Numbered from the stretch's first letter, positions 25,329 to 37,960 are shown. The stretch is DNA of 64,000 bases from Mercurialis annua (GCF_937616625.2 NC_065572.1:70306653-70370652), one strand, 5' to 3'. Notes: a model not told the origin generated them from the sequence alone. Numbers and translations are program-made.

Positions 25329-25445
25329 CGCTTCCGCCGTTCCGCTTCCGCCGTTCCGCCTCTGCCGTTCCGCTTCCGCTGTTCTGCCTCCGCCGTTCCG
25401 CCTCCGCCGTTCCGCCTCCGCTGTTCTATTTCCGCCGTTTCGTCT
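25329..25445. repeat. GC-rich 14-15 bp minisatellite in the left arm
   Basis: About seven to eight imperfect copies of a unit like TTCCGCCTCCGCCG. It is open in two frames on the plus strand and one on the minus strand (Arg/Glu-rich), but these frames are by-products of the repeat. The matching right arm (about 26935-27030) is GC-rich too but not tandemly repeated. Confidence 0.75.
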
Positions 25446-25996
25446 TTGTCTCGCCGTGCCATCTTTCTTTTATCTTTTTGATTTTAGATCTGAAATTTGT
25501 TGTTCTTTTTTTTTTTTCATTTTCAGATCTGTAATTTGTTTATCTTTTACTGTTTATCCACCATTAAACATGTATAAAGAGTATATTTAAAGAATCTAAT
25601 ACTTCTTTCATGTTATGTAGAATAATTTTGTGATTTTATGTAATAAAATTCTGTTGTTTTCTGCATTTTTTGTGTTTTGTTGTATTTCTGCGTTTTTTTA
25701 TTCTGCAGAACGATTTATTGATGATGATTGATTGCTGAATCATTGTAATGTTACAGTGTTGTTGATTTTATGTTGACTTTATGTTGATATCAACTGATTT
25801 TTTTTATTTTAACATTGACAAATAAGATAATATTGTCAGTGAAATAAACTTTTGTTGGATGAAATGAAATTGTATCATAACTGGCTTTGTCAAAATTTAG
25901 TTAGGTATGAGAGGTGGAAAACGGAAAAAAATTATACAAGTGATATTGAAGGAACTGTGCGGCTGCTAGCTCATCAATACAATAATTTAAGACTAA

Positions 25997-26476
25997 TTTT
26001 ATTTTTCTTTAAATGATTGAAAAATCAAAATATTATCAACAGTATATCAACAACATGTCAACATAAAATTGAAAATCAAAAAAAGTTGAAATACTTATCA
26101 ACATAATGTCAACAATAAATCAACAACGAATCAACATAAGGAATAAAATAAAATATAATTTTTTGAAAAACTGTGACAATTAACAAAATATCAACAAGAA
26201 ATCAACAACATGTCAACATAATAATGCAAACATATAATTTATTTTTCTTTCAATGATTGAAAAATCAACATATTATCAACAGTATATCAACAACATGTCA
26301 ACATAAAATTGAAAATCAAAAAAAGTTGAAATACTTATCAACATAATGTCAACAATAAATCAACAACGAAACAATATAAGGAATAAAATAAAACATATTT
26401 TTTTGAAAAACTGTGACAATTAACAAAATATCAACAAGAAATCAACAACATGTCAACATAATAATGCAAACATATA
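25997..26476. repeat. Two tandem 240-bp units rich in ATCAACA motifs
   Basis: 25997-26236 and 26237-26476 are direct copies at a period of exactly 240 bp with a handful of substitutions. Each unit holds many short motifs of the form TATCAACA, TGTCAACAT or ATCAACAACA. They lie in the core of the long-inverted-repeat element and extend its motif-rich subterminal zones. Confidence 0.85.
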
Positions 26477-27272
26477 ATTATCTAGTATCGGTTAAATTTT
26501 ATTTTATTTAATTTATTTCGCTGATAAAGTTATCTAATTTGCCAATTTAAAAAAAAAATTCCAATGTTAAAATCAAGGAAATACTAACTGATTATCAACA
26601 CAAAATCAACAACAAATCAACAACACTGTAACATTATAATAATTCAACAATCAACCATCATCAAAAAATCGAACTGCAGAATAAATAAACACAGAAATAC
26701 AACCAAACACAAAAACAAAATGCAAAAATAACAAAAAATTATTCCATATAACCATAATTGTATATTACATAACATGAAATTAACATTATATTCTTGAAAT
26801 ATAATCTATATACATGTTTAATGATGAAAAAACAGTAAAACAATTGTAGATCTGAAAATAAAAAAGAAGAAAAAGAAGAAGAATGAATAAATTGTAAATC
26901 TGAAATCAAATAGATGACAAGACGAGCAGAGGAGATGATGGCGTTGGCGAAGATGACAACGGAGACGATGATGAGAACGATGACGGAGGAGCGTAGGAAT
27001 AGAGGACGGCGAAGCGGAAGACGGCGGAGATGAAGAGAGAGGAAGATGAGCTGAGAGGAAGAGAGAGAAATATGAGTTGAGAGGAAGAGAGAATTGAATG
27101 ATGAGGAGAGAGAAAATAAATGAAATTATGATGATTGTGCTATTAGGGTTGAATATATAAGATCCGTATAAAAGTTAGAATCAGCTCCGTGTATGGTAGT
27201 TTAGTAAGTGAAAAATATAACATGTATAAAAGTAAACATTTAGTCAATGTAGGTTGTTTGTGTAAAAAGCCC

Positions 27273-27900
27273 AAAACTCCTACTTTTTAGCCTTCTCATA
27301 TGCACCCTAACGTTGTAAATTCGCCGATTACACCCAAATACACATCTTTCATTTTCAATTTCATCCTAACCTAAATTTTTTGACACTGTGGTAGACATGT
27401 CAGCCAATTTTGCTTACTCGTCGGCTGATATGGTTGCCACGATGTAAAAAATGTTGTTAATTTTCAAACCTTAATAACCTAAAACTAAAATTCTAAAAAT
27501 TTATGGACTTTTGCTCTTTTTAATTTTTTTAACTTCTTCCTCTATTCTTCTTCTCCATACATCATCTTCCCAGAATTGCATCTCGCCTTCAGCACCAACA
27601 CCCAACAATAAGAAATCGTCGTCTCTATCACCCTGATGTAAACCATCAACCTGCTCAGCTAAAAAAAAATCCACCGACTCACTAAACTCACTTCTCCAAG
27701 CTGACGCATCTCTAGACAACTCGGATCTTTGCTTGCTAGCCGACCATGCCCTCTCATCCATCAACCTTCTACCGTTGCCCTAAACTCTTTCTTTTTAGGT
27801 TAGGGTGGAAGTGAAAGCGAAAGGTGTAGATATGGATGTAATTGGCGATTTTAAAACGTCAAATGCATAAAAAAGGGGGCTAAAAGGTGGAAGTTTTATC
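27273..27900. mobile_element. TIR element abutting the long-inverted-repeat element
   Basis: The left end (AAAACTCCTACTTTTTAGCC, then GCACCCTAACGTT) pairs with the inverted right end (AAAACTTCCACCTTTTAGCC, then GCATTTGACGTT) over about 105 bp. Its left boundary touches the right end of the preceding element. A related end appears at 63918-64000. The core carries an 87-codon minus-strand frame (27501-27764) with balanced, protein-like composition (SASKQRSELSRDASAWRSEF) that I do not recognise. Exact ends and target duplication are not resolved. Confidence 0.6.
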
Positions 27901-29182
27901 CTTTACTGTCTAATATTATTCTGCCACATAAGCTCCATATAATATATGCATCATTTTGACACTCATTTAAGGGTAAAACGAGCCAAAATTTATTTAGAAA
28001 GTTTATTTTTTAAAGTTGTAAAAATTTATCTAAATTGATTTTTTATGCCAAGTTTATGGAGCAAACGGAACCTTAATTAAAAATGACATGAAAAATAAAA
28101 AGTGGGTTTACAGCAAGGGTGAGGAAATTTCATCAGTATTCATTTATGATAGTGAAATTAGTTTTCTCCCATTCTTAAATCAATTGGTTTTAAAAAGTAA
28201 ATAAAGCTATATTTTTTGTGTTTGTGATATGAGTGTTTATCTTATGCAACAACTATGTTTCGTTATTTTTATAACAAGTCAATAAATATCTGTGAGAAAG
28301 AAATTTAAATTATTATTTATTTTTGCTATTAAATATCTATATGGCAAACACTTATTAATTTATTACACGAATGACGTGGTATAACCATTGCATTGTATAA
28401 TTATTCTTGAGATATTTGATCTCGAACTGAAGGTAGACAGATTGCATCATATAATCAGTTTCAATGCAATGCATGTTATAGTTAATTGATGTTTAAGAAA
28501 AAGATTTGACTTTTAGGACACCTATTTAAGGGTTCATGTATATATATTTTTGTTATATAATTGGATCACATTATATAAGATATCCAATTCTCAAATGGAA
28601 AACTTATGGCACGCACATAAATTTATTATAATAAACACCATCACCTGAATCAACAACAATTTGTCATGCATTATCTAATTATTTTTAATTTTATTTTAAA
28701 AGAAATATTTTCTAATAGCTTAAATTTAAAATAATCAGGCATGCAATTTCAGGAACCCAAAATCACATCATCCATAAAGGGAATACTCTCCACACATTAA
28801 TTTCTAGTATGAACAATCCGTATAAAGAAAAATTTCTTTTAAAAATATTATTATCCATATGATTTTTTTTAATCTATATGGAATGTATTACACTCAATAA
28901 TAGGAGCAAGAGTATTGTTTAAATAGTGAGATACGTGTTAAGTTTTAGAAATACTCATAAATTGTATCAAATCAATCACCCAACTCAAACACATGTCAAT
29001 CTTTTAACAGATGATGTACATACATATTTTATTCATTAGATAACTATACTGAGAGCTTCTCAAAAAAAAAAAAAGATAACTATACTGCGAGTGTTTTTAT
29101 ATTTAGCCAATGAAATGTAAAAAATATCTCACTGTTGTAAGATACATAGAAACTTTATCAATGGAATAAATTAAAAATAATG
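27901..29182. other. AT-rich spacer
   Basis: No coding, RNA or transposon feature was recognised. Confidence 0.4.
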
Positions 29183-29191
29183 GTGAGATTA

Positions 29192-29305
29192 CCAATGAGT
29201 TATAACTCAAATGGTATAAGCGCTAAGCAACATACTGCTAAACTGTGGGTTCGATTTCTCCCATAAGTGTTCCCCTCTTTAAATTATCAAAAAGAAAAAT
29301 TATTT
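29192..29305 (+). mobile_element. Short tRNA-type SINE, copy A
   Basis: The 114-bp element is flanked by a perfect 9-bp duplication GTGAGATTA (29183-29191 and 29306-29314). It contains an A-box-like TAACTCAAATGG and a B-box-like GGTTCGATTTC 32 bases further on, the spacing of a tRNA-derived pol III promoter. It ends in an A/T-rich tail. A related copy lies at 54172-54265 in the other orientation. Confidence 0.7.
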
Positions 29306-29349
29306 GTGAGATTAAAATGCAAAATAAAAGAAAGGGTTTTCATTATGAG

Positions 29350-29648
29350 TGAAGGATAAATTTGGTCCCTGAATTTGTGACTCATGGTTAAATAATTCAT
29401 TTTTAATTTTTTTTTATCAATTAAGAATAATATTCTCAATTTTCAAATCAATTAAGGACAATATTATCTATTTTCAGGTCAATTAAGGACATAAATAAGT
29501 CATTTCGGTCTGTAAATTTGTTCATATTATATATTCTAGGTTTTAATTAAACCAAAAATAGAGAGTATTGTCCTTAATTGATTAAAATGGCTGAAAATGA
29601 ATTATTTCATCTCAAATTACAAGTTAAGGAATTGAATTGACCCTCGGC
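29350..29648. mobile_element. MITE with long inverted repeats
   Basis: The left arm (GATAAATTTGGTCCCTGAAT, then AAATAATTCATTTT and ATCAATTAAG) is the imperfect inverse of the right arm (AAAATGAATTATTTCATC, then AATTGAATTGACCCTC). The length of about 300 bp and arms of about 100 bp resemble the Mutator-like MITEs elsewhere in the window. Target duplication was not found. Confidence 0.6.
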
Positions 29649-29720
29649 TCTTTTCTTTATTGCCAGCGCCTACCGTAGTGGTGTAGTATCAATCAAGAAC
29701 TGTATTATAGACAAAAACAT

Positions 29721-30102
29721 TAGGGCACCGTTTGGATTGAGGGTTTTTAAAATCCATAAATTTTAGCGAAATCGATGGATTTTAAATCAATGGAATTTAA
29801 ATCCATAGATTTTAAAATTCCATCGTTTGGATTGAATATAAAATCAATGGATTTTTAATATTATTTATGGAAATAATAAATAGTATAACAATCCATCATC
29901 TATAAAAAATGGTGGATTTGGACTTTCCCACCTAATAGGTGGGAAATCAAAACCCTCAAAAATGATGGATTGTAAAAAATGAGGGAATTTATAAATCCAT
30001 GGATTCTATTAATTTTTTTTCTAGGCAAACGATAGATTTTGTCTAAATCCATAGATTGTTTAAAATCCATCGTTTAGAATCCATCAATCCAAACGGTGCC
30101 TA
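29721..30102. mobile_element. MITE with GGCACCGTTTGGATTG ends
   Basis: GGCACCGTTTGGATTG at the left and CAATCCAAACGGTGCC at the right are perfect inverted copies. Between them are many repeats of the type AATCCATAGATTT in both orientations. The ends resemble hAT or PIF/Harbinger MITEs; neither an 8-bp nor a 3-bp target duplication is clear. Confidence 0.75.
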
Positions 30103-31849
30103 GAAACTATATAAATAAAAATATGTAAACAATCAAAGATGATATAAAGAGAAAAGAAGAAATCATCAAATATGTCTTCTTATAGAAGTGCAAAGTGCTT
30201 TATTTGAAAGTGGAATGCCACTCTTAAAGATATACCTACACATTTCTACATAAATTTACATTATGTGTTCTTCAATACGACTTGCCTCCTCATGTATACT
30301 AAAAAATGCTTAATGACACCAAATTTTAACCACCTAACTTACCAAATTAGAGTGAATTTTTTTTTTTATGAGAAATTCCAGCGAAACCCGACCACCTTTT
30401 AAAGGTAATGTCCGACCACCTGGGTAAATCCTCGGAGAGACTAGTATTAACATCTCATCGTCCAAACCTTCCACTTAATACGAGTTTTTTAACAACTCTC
30501 ACCTAAATTTTGATGAACCAAGTATTGTGAAAAATGTATTATGAGGCCCTATTACAAAAATCATTTACTTAGATTTTATAGATAAAAGTATGTATTGTCT
30601 CCTTAATTTTTTGTAATTGTTCGTGTACTCCTAAAATTATTAACTCTTTCATTTTGATCCCTAAATTCTGCCCTTGGCTCTACAACTATTAGGAGGGATT
30701 TATATAACTAATATTTTTATTTTAAAGGATGTAGGAGAAAATTATTTAATCTTTCAAATAATCAATTTTTATATCAGTATTGCACTACTCTTATTACAGC
30801 TACAACCACTACCACTGACAATACTTGCTACGTTGACGGGCATCATGTGTTGCTTTTGTTTTGAGTTCCCACAAAATTGACACTTAAAAAACAAAACAAA
30901 ACGACCTTTATCACAAACGACATCACGGTCAAAGTTTGGAGCCAATTAGCTATAGCCAGTTTTTTTTTTTTTTTTTAGAAAACTATAGCCAGTTATTTCT
31001 TTTTATTTTTATATACCATTCATACTTCGTGCATCTTTTTCTTTGTAGTATTTACATGAGGAAAAAAAAAACTTGTACGAATGTACTTTAAAATTATTGG
31101 ATGTATAAGTATTTTATTTACTATATATATGAAGTTTTTAAATAAAATATTTAAAAGAAAAATGATTTTTAAAATGCAACAAAGGAGTGCGTATCACAAG
31201 TTGATGACATTACAATATATCTCAAGTATTATATCAGACAAGAAATTCAACAATATATTAAAACTATGAAAAAAGAATTTTATGTATCTATAATTATGAC
31301 CAAATTAAAAAAAATATTTTAGAAAAATAATACTAATAGCTTGATTCGTCAATTTTACGAGTTCTATTATATTTAATCCATCAAAAAAGAAACAATTATA
31401 TTTAATCAATTAATAAAAGAAAGATCTAATTGATAAAAATAAAAAAATCCATCTCTTAATATAATGATTAATTAGTCCATAATTAAAGAAAATAATATAA
31501 TTTTTAAAAACTATTTAACTATTTTTATAAAAGTTTGTATGATATTGTTAAAATAGTTTATTATTATAGAAATGTTTATAATTTTTTCAAATATAAATTG
31601 GCTGTGGTATAAATTGATTGTCATACAAATGTTTTATTTGATTGAAAAATTAAAAATTCATTGATTTACCGTTAAAAATTAAACATATAGTATTGAATTA
31701 TATCATATATATTTTTATTAATTAATTTTTTTTATCTTTTTTATTTGCTTGTTCGGTACAATTGTCAAAAATCATAATACTGGCAAAACATGTTTGACAA
31801 AATTATTATTTATGAACATTTCTATCAATTTGATCATTTTAATGATGAA
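30103..31849. other. AT-rich spacer
   Basis: No gene recognised. Short open frames here have AT-driven composition. A poly-T run lies at about 30960-30976. Confidence 0.4.
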
Positions 31850-32172
31850 CGAAGGCTCTTAAACTGTTGTCTAGAGATCAAATAACGTATATTTTATTTT
31901 TTTGAATCAATTGGACCCAAAATATGTGTATTCGTGGTCAATAATCCATTTTAACCTTTTAGGTCAATTATACCAAAACTCTCTTAATTCAGGTCAAATA
32001 TTTTACACCTCAAATGTGGAGTTATTTGATCATGAGACACAAATTTAGAAGTCTAATTGACTCAAGTGATTTATTTGACTATGAAAATACAAATTTTTGG
32101 ACTAATTGACTCAAAAAGTTAAAATGAACTTATTTAATCTCGACATATCAATTTGAGCGCCGCGTTGACCCT
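31850..32172. mobile_element. Degenerate inverted-repeat element (probable MITE)
   Basis: The arms are weak inverted copies: AGATCAAATAACGTATATTTTA and GAATCAATTGGACCCAAAA at left, GGACTAATTGACTCAAAAAG and ACTTATTTAATCTCGACA at right. It is about 320 bp long and eroded, with no target duplication seen. Confidence 0.4.
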
Positions 32173-32268
32173 TTGTTCAATTATATATTATTAAATGTAT
32201 TGGCACTTTTAAAATTATATGTCTAGGTCCGCCACTGATTATGAATATATAAAATTATTTGTAAAAAA

Positions 32269-32370
32269 TACTCTTTCCGTTTTTTTTAATTGTAAATTTA
32301 GCCAAAATTGTATGTATTAAAGAAGTGAGTGTTTTGTCTTAAATTATATAAGTAAATACTAATATAAATT
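32269..32370. mobile_element. Truncated Stowaway-like MITE, left half only
   Basis: TACTCTTTCCGTTTTTTTTA and then TTTAGCCAA, TTTTGTCTTAA and AATACTAATATA match the left half of the intact MITE at 53845-54107. The right terminal repeat is absent. It lies about 280 bp downstream of the first SWEET gene. Confidence 0.6.
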
Positions 32371-32646
32371 TGGAATATAATAGCTAAAATTAAATTGACT
32401 AAATGATCATATTCACTGAAATTTATAATATAAACTGTGCCGAGAAACACAAATTACATAATACAAATTTACATGTATAAAATTACAGATACTGAAAGAT
32501 AGAAAGGGAAATAAGCACATTTCTTGTCGATTTCACGAACCAAACAAGCAAAGTACTGAAATTAGAAGCAAATGCAAATTGCTGATTAATTTAAATACAT
32601 AAACACCGCTTAATTTTCTATCATATCATAAGCATCTCGTTCTTGA

Positions 32647-33888
32647 TTAAACTGTGACCGAGGCTACTATGCCGGGTTGCTGTTCATGATCATGATCATT
32701 GTTGCTCAGCTTTGCAACTTCAATAATGCACTGTTGATTAGCTAATTCATCAGCCTTTTGTTCCTGATCAGCCACACTTCTGTTTGGCCTCCTATAAATC
32801 ACATAAAGAACCATCTGAATAATACCGAATAAGAATCCCAGTATATTTGGAACCTGCAGATTATTTAATGATAAGATTTTATTAGTTTAAAGGCAATAAT
32901 TAGACATGAAATTAGTGATTTGTAGTACTTACAGCAACGTAAAGATCTTTCTTGAGAAACCCGTAGAAGAACCACATGACTGCGCTCAGTGTAAGAGAGA
33001 GTGATAAAGAGAATGGCATGAACTCAACACTTCTGGTCTTGATCACTTTTCTCTGCATACAGACAACAAAATATTTACACTCTTGATCCGACAGTAAACT
33101 AGCCGTTTTCGAACAGAAGACACGAAAAATCTTATGTATTGAGTAGAGTAATTACCAGAATGGCAAGAGGAGCAGCAAATACGCACAGAGAAAATATCAT
33201 ACAAATCCATCCCAAAAGCTTAACTCGTTTCTCATCATGAGTTAAGAACATTGCTACAGAACAAATGGCTCCAAACCCAAAAACATTGAACAAAAGCACG
33301 AGTTTGATAGTGAAAATCTGCATCAAGATTGAAATAATATTAATATTTAGAAAAAACGAGGAAATTTTAGTATTTAATTATGAAAAAAAATAGTAAATGG
33401 TACCCGATCGTTCTTGATTGCATAGAAAAGGTAGATAGCAATATAAGCAGTTTCCATGAAAAAAGCGAAGGAGTTGATAGTGATGAGAAGTGTGGCATCA
33501 TTTGCAAAAAGTGCGTAGAATAACCAAAGCATTGCACTGAATAAAGCTATCACATATGGAATTGATTGAAACCCTTCGCTTGTTTTCTTCTTGCAAATTT
33601 GATAAAAAGTTGGTCTGCAAAGTTATGCATATTAATTTATCAATCATTAATTAATCTAGGTATATAGTTTACAATTAAACTTTGAGAAATCAATATTAAT
33701 ACTTACATAGGTGCAAGGCAGACCAGAAATGAGATAACGTTACCTATTCAATTTGGACAGCAAGAAAAATAGAACAAGAATTAAATAAACTCCATTATGA
33801 TAATGGAATATAATTAAAATTAAGGAGAGAATTAATCATGATTACCTAAAAGACCAAAAACAAAAGCCAATGTGAAGTGTAATGCCAT
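32647..33888 (-). CDS. SWEET: SWEET sugar transporter A (clade III), 259 aa
   Basis: Six minus-strand exons, 33846-33888, 33707-33743, 33404-33614, 33156-33317, 32933-33052 and 32647-32853, join in frame (780 nt). The exon pattern, including the 37-nt second exon, is that of plant SWEET genes. Seven membrane segments in two MtN3 triple-helix repeats can be read: [19 protein letters not shown] (helix 1), [78 protein letters not shown] and [20 protein letters not shown]. The conserved Asn residues of helices 3 and 7 and the helix prolines are present. Clade III SWEETs (SWEET9-15) export sucrose across the plasma membrane; clade placement is by resemblance. The cytosolic tail is short, about 48 residues, and ends IVASVTV. 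Confidence 0.95.
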
Positions 33889-34071
33889 TCTTGAATAGCT
33901 GATTGGTTGGTAATAAGATCAGAAATTAAAAGCAGAGTTTATGTATGTCAGACTCTCAGTCACTACTCTCTTACACAGAGCAGAGAATTGCTCAAAGAGC
34001 AAACTCTTAATGAATTAGATATGTTATATGTTTAATTTGTGGGTTGAGAAATTCTAAATACATTTGAGTGG

Positions 34072-34079
34072 TTTATATA
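34072..34079 (-). promoter_or_regulatory. TATA box of SWEET A
   Basis: TATATAAA on the minus strand, 183 bp upstream of the start codon. The spacing suits a leader of about 150 bp. Confidence 0.6.
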
Positions 34080-34744
34080 GGGAAAGGAAAAGGAGAGAAC
34101 TAAACTCAAGTTGCATGCATGGTTAAACTAGAAGTGCAAGATAAGATGTTTTTTAAGGTATATTTTCAATAGTGGAATACATGTTGTTTTTACAGGCCAA
34201 ATATTAAATACTTCAAATATAAATTAGTTGTCCAAAAGGTGGCGTGTGTACATATGATATAAATTAAATTTGCAAAGTTAAATATTTATTTAGATTTCTT
34301 TTTTGATAAAACATTCATTTCAATTTTTTTTGATAAAATAAAATTCATAAAAGAAATAATGTCATATAAATTTATGAATTATACACGTTTTTTCATTTCA
34401 ATTTTTTTTTTTACTTCATCTCTGTTAAGATACGGATTTGATAGTTTAAGAAAATATAATACAAAGAGCCTGGCAAATTTTAATTGATTTTCAAAGAGCA
34501 GATAAAAAATTTCAAAGAGTAGATAAATATCGATTTATTTTCAAAGTGTAGATGAATATTAATTGATTTTCAAAGAGTAGATAAATAGAAAAAACATAAT
34601 ATAAAAAGTGAAGCCCCATAAAAGAAAAAAAGAAGAAGAAAAGGCAACAGTACTGAAGTGAAAGGTGTAATTATAAACAAGAAATTGATTCATCGAAGAG
34701 TTAATACTTTTTTTAGAGGTAAAAAAATTTCTATTAAATCGTAT
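34080..34744. other. AT-rich spacer with a short tandem repeat
   Basis: Upstream region of SWEET A. At 34481-34588 there are about five imperfect units of TTTTCAAAGAGCAGATAAA with variable spacers. Nothing else is recognised. Confidence 0.5.
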
Positions 34745-35005
34745 GGGAAGCAATTATATTTATGAGAAATTCAGAAAGATAACAAGACCACTCCTGATGA
34801 CCTGAATTGGATCTGTCATTTTGCGCAAGAACATGCGCTGCCTAATTCGCAGATCGTCTCACGAACAAAATAATAATATCATTAAACTACTTCGCTAATA
34901 TAGCACAATCTTCCACTAACATTTTAGAATCCGGAGAGTCCGGACTCCTAATACCCAATATCACTTCTATAACATCCGACTCAATAATGAGTTTGTCTTT
35001 TGCCC
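34745..35005 (-). pseudogene. Remnant of an RNase H domain (LINE-type or RVT_3), two stops
   Basis: One minus-strand frame reads KLIIESDVIEVILGI, then VEDCAILAK, a stop, FNDIIILFVRRSAN, a stop, AAHVLAQN and WSCYLSEFL. The pattern E-x-D, then FVRRSAN-x-AAHVLA, is the C-terminal half of the RNase H-like domain common at the end of plant non-LTR retrotransposons and related pseudogenes. Both stops are TAG; the second replaces the usual Gln before AAH, consistent with C-to-T change. The upstream part of the domain is gone. Confidence 0.65.
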
Positions 35006-37960
35006 TTTAACCAACTAAGGGTCTCTCTGATACTTAATATACACGTATTTCACACCTAATATATCAAAATAAATTAAAGTTTGCGTGTTAAGTTAGTCTC
35101 ACGTATTTTTTTCAAATGTTACTTATTATTTTTTATTTTTTTGAAAATATGTTACTATTTAAGATTGTTAAAATTTACATTTCGAACTCTATTGAGCAAA
35201 TCAAAAGCTAAGTTTTTGTTTAGAATGGATTACGATTTTAAGAAAAAAAATGTTATTATTTTAATGCATAAAAATCAAAATATTTTGGTGTAATTTAGAG
35301 TAAGCAACTAAATCAGACTCGTTGTAAAGATCTATGTAGTAAATTATTTGAATGGTATCTAGCAAATAGAATTCTAAATCTAGTTTATATTTAAAAGATT
35401 CTCTTACAATTAAACGTATTTAATAAAAAAAATTTAGATGAAATTTGAAGAATTATATGTAAGTCCTTTACAATTTTCAAGTGCTTCATTACAACAATTT
35501 TTAAACAGGCACTGGGTAGATTATTGTTTAGCGATGAGGTATGCGTTCGAGCTTTGAGCCCAGCATGCATGTAGGAAAATATTGGGCTTTGAGTTCAGTA
35601 CTTTTGTCAGGCTTCAAGTGAAAAATGGAATATTCTTTTTAAAAATTTACATCACTTTTAAAATTGGCATAACAAACAAAAAAATCGCGATTTTTTTTTT
35701 AAAATACATCAGTCTTTTTATTCTTTTAGCACAAGTATATCCTCTCAAAATTTATATCAAACAAAAAAAACTCTTCTGTCCATATTTTAAAAAACTACTA
35801 TTAACTTGTTGATTTGGCATTGAAAAAAAAGTTCAAAATAACCTTAATATTAAAATATTTACTAATTTTAAATTTATAAAAATTTAATACTTTTTCAACC
35901 CTTTATAATTAGCTTTAATTAATTAAAATTCTTATTAAAATTAATTAAAATTTAATTAAATCAATCTAAACCCAATTAAATCATATAAAATACAATTAAA
36001 TTAAATTAAATCTAATTAAAAAAAATTAATTAAAAAAATCAAATAATCAAAATATGATTAAACCAATCAAACACAATTAATCAAATCTAATTAAATTGAT
36101 AAAAAAATCCCATTAATAAAACCTAACTAAGCGTAATTAAATCAATAAAACCCAATTAAATCAAATAAAAATAATTAAATCAAATTTAATCTAATTAAAT
36201 ATAATTCTGAAACCCCGAAACGACCGATGGTCTGAAACCACCGCCGGTTCAATAATAACAGACTCGACGAGCGATATCTCTCCGAAGGTCAGTTTAGGAG
36301 TTTGTCATTGGAGAAGATAGTTTAAAAAAATTAAAATTATTAAAAAAAATGAAAGTGTATTGAAATCCCTAATTTAAAATTTCAAAGGATTTAATTTAAA
36401 AATTATTGAAAATATTAAAGTTATTTTTTGAACTTTTTTTTCTAGTAGATATAACTCTGTTAACATCCATATTTAACGAAGAATTTATTTATTTTGATTT
36501 TAAAATAACGAGAGTTTCATTGTTTAATTTAAAAAAAATATAGGAGGGTTTATTTGTGTCTAAAAAAATAAAAAAAATTGAGTTGTACTTAAAAAAAAAA
36601 ACACATCAGCTTTTTTTTTATGCCTATTACTTTTAAAATTTTAAAAAAAAACACTCTCTAGTACTGATCATTAATAATCACTGTTGTGTGTCTAGTACAA
36701 AACACAACAGTAATTACATATTAATTTAACAAGGATATTGGGATAAATTTTCACCAATCATACCTAATTTTTTTTAGTGAGATATTTAAATTCAAGATTT
36801 ATAATTATAATTTTAACAATAAAATATACTATTTGAATTGATAATTTTTTTATTAAAATTAATTTATACGACAGTATATCCGATTCATAATTTTTCAATT
36901 TTTTTAAATATATGGTGCCATATCAACAGTTTAAAGAGAGATTGTAATTTTATGTGAAATCATGTTGTATTCATGTTAAATTTGACGTAACACGATGTGG
37001 GACCATCATATGCTTTATGTTTAATAAAATTTTAAAAAAAATTATCTGTAGACTGCAATTTATGTATGTTACAGACAGTTACATATTTAAAATTAAATAC
37101 CTCGCTAGAGAAAATGAAGTTCAATTATTGCCAGCAAATATTTTCATAATTCAACAGGATTTGTACCAAAAGTTAAGAATAATTTAGTTATATTAACTAA
37201 CAAATGATTTTAATTTTTAGTTTTACATTCGCTCTAAATATTTTAATAAAGAAAAATAACTTGAATCTGAACAAATTTATATCACATCTACATATAATAC
37301 AGTTTGATAGATATCTCACCTACATCAACACGGAGGCTTGCTTTTGCACTTGGATTACTCCAATATCAGTGACAGTGAGTGTAAAGATGATTAGCATGAA
37401 TTCGTGATTTTTCTTTAAAATAAAATTTATACGGCTCCTGTATATTGATACTAAATTAATTATTTTTTTGACTTTTACGTGAGGTGGTTCTTAGACAATA
37501 AATTATTGAATATAATGTAGGAGTAAAATCAATGTCTAAAACAAAATAGGACAAAATCTGGAAAGCCAAACACTATGATTAGGTTGTCTGAGATTTCATT
37601 CTAATCAACTAATTATGTTATAGTATCTTTTAATGGTGCACTTAATTGAATATTCTTTTTTTTAAATCAAAGAATTGAATATTATTTTGAGCCAACTCCT
37701 ACTGATCTCTATTTTAAAATTACTTTATAAAAATATATAGTACAATTTTGTCCAACTAAATTTGTTTACTGATAATTCTAAAAGAACATTTTTACTGTAT
37801 GTTATATTTTATGTTATTATTATTAACGTGACTACTTTATTTTAGTAATTTTTTTTTTTAATTTTCCTAAAAACTATAACAATTAATTTTTATTAATAAT
37901 AAAATTTAAATTAGTATACTTTACTATATAGATATATACAATTTTTTTAATCAAATCAAA
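35006..37960. other. AT-rich spacer
   Basis: Includes 35850-36200, a low-complexity run of AATTAAAT and CAATTAAATC motifs. A GC-richer island near 36210-36300 (CCACCGCCGGTTC) has no recognisable gene. Short open frames are AT-driven and have no family resemblance. Confidence 0.4.

Larger units (their letters stand above)
25111..27272. mobile_element. Long-inverted-repeat (foldback or Mutator-like) element
   Basis: Both ends read GGGCTTTTTA inward. The arms are alignable inverted copies for roughly 700 bp: for example GTTTTGTTGTATTTCTGCG near 25675 pairs with CACAGAAATACAACCAAACA near 26692, and CTGCAG sites and AACATGTATA motifs match on both sides. Only about 740 bp lie between the arms, including a 240-bp direct duplication. 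There is no transposase frame. The 9 bp flanking each end do not match, so target duplication is lost or the boundaries are off. Long arms suit a Mutator-like or foldback element. Confidence 0.7.

Noticed and set aside
25259..25590. Arg/Glu-rich and Phe/Arg-rich small frames
   Set aside because: Produced by the GC-rich 14-15 bp minisatellite; no start context or domain.
25997..26476. Possible CRISPR-like or satellite array
   Set aside because: Only two long units plus scattered short motifs; no regular spacer pattern, and the context is a plant transposon.
29221..29260. Possible functional tRNA gene
   Set aside because: A- and B-box-like motifs are present but no cloverleaf can be formed; the target duplication marks it as a SINE.
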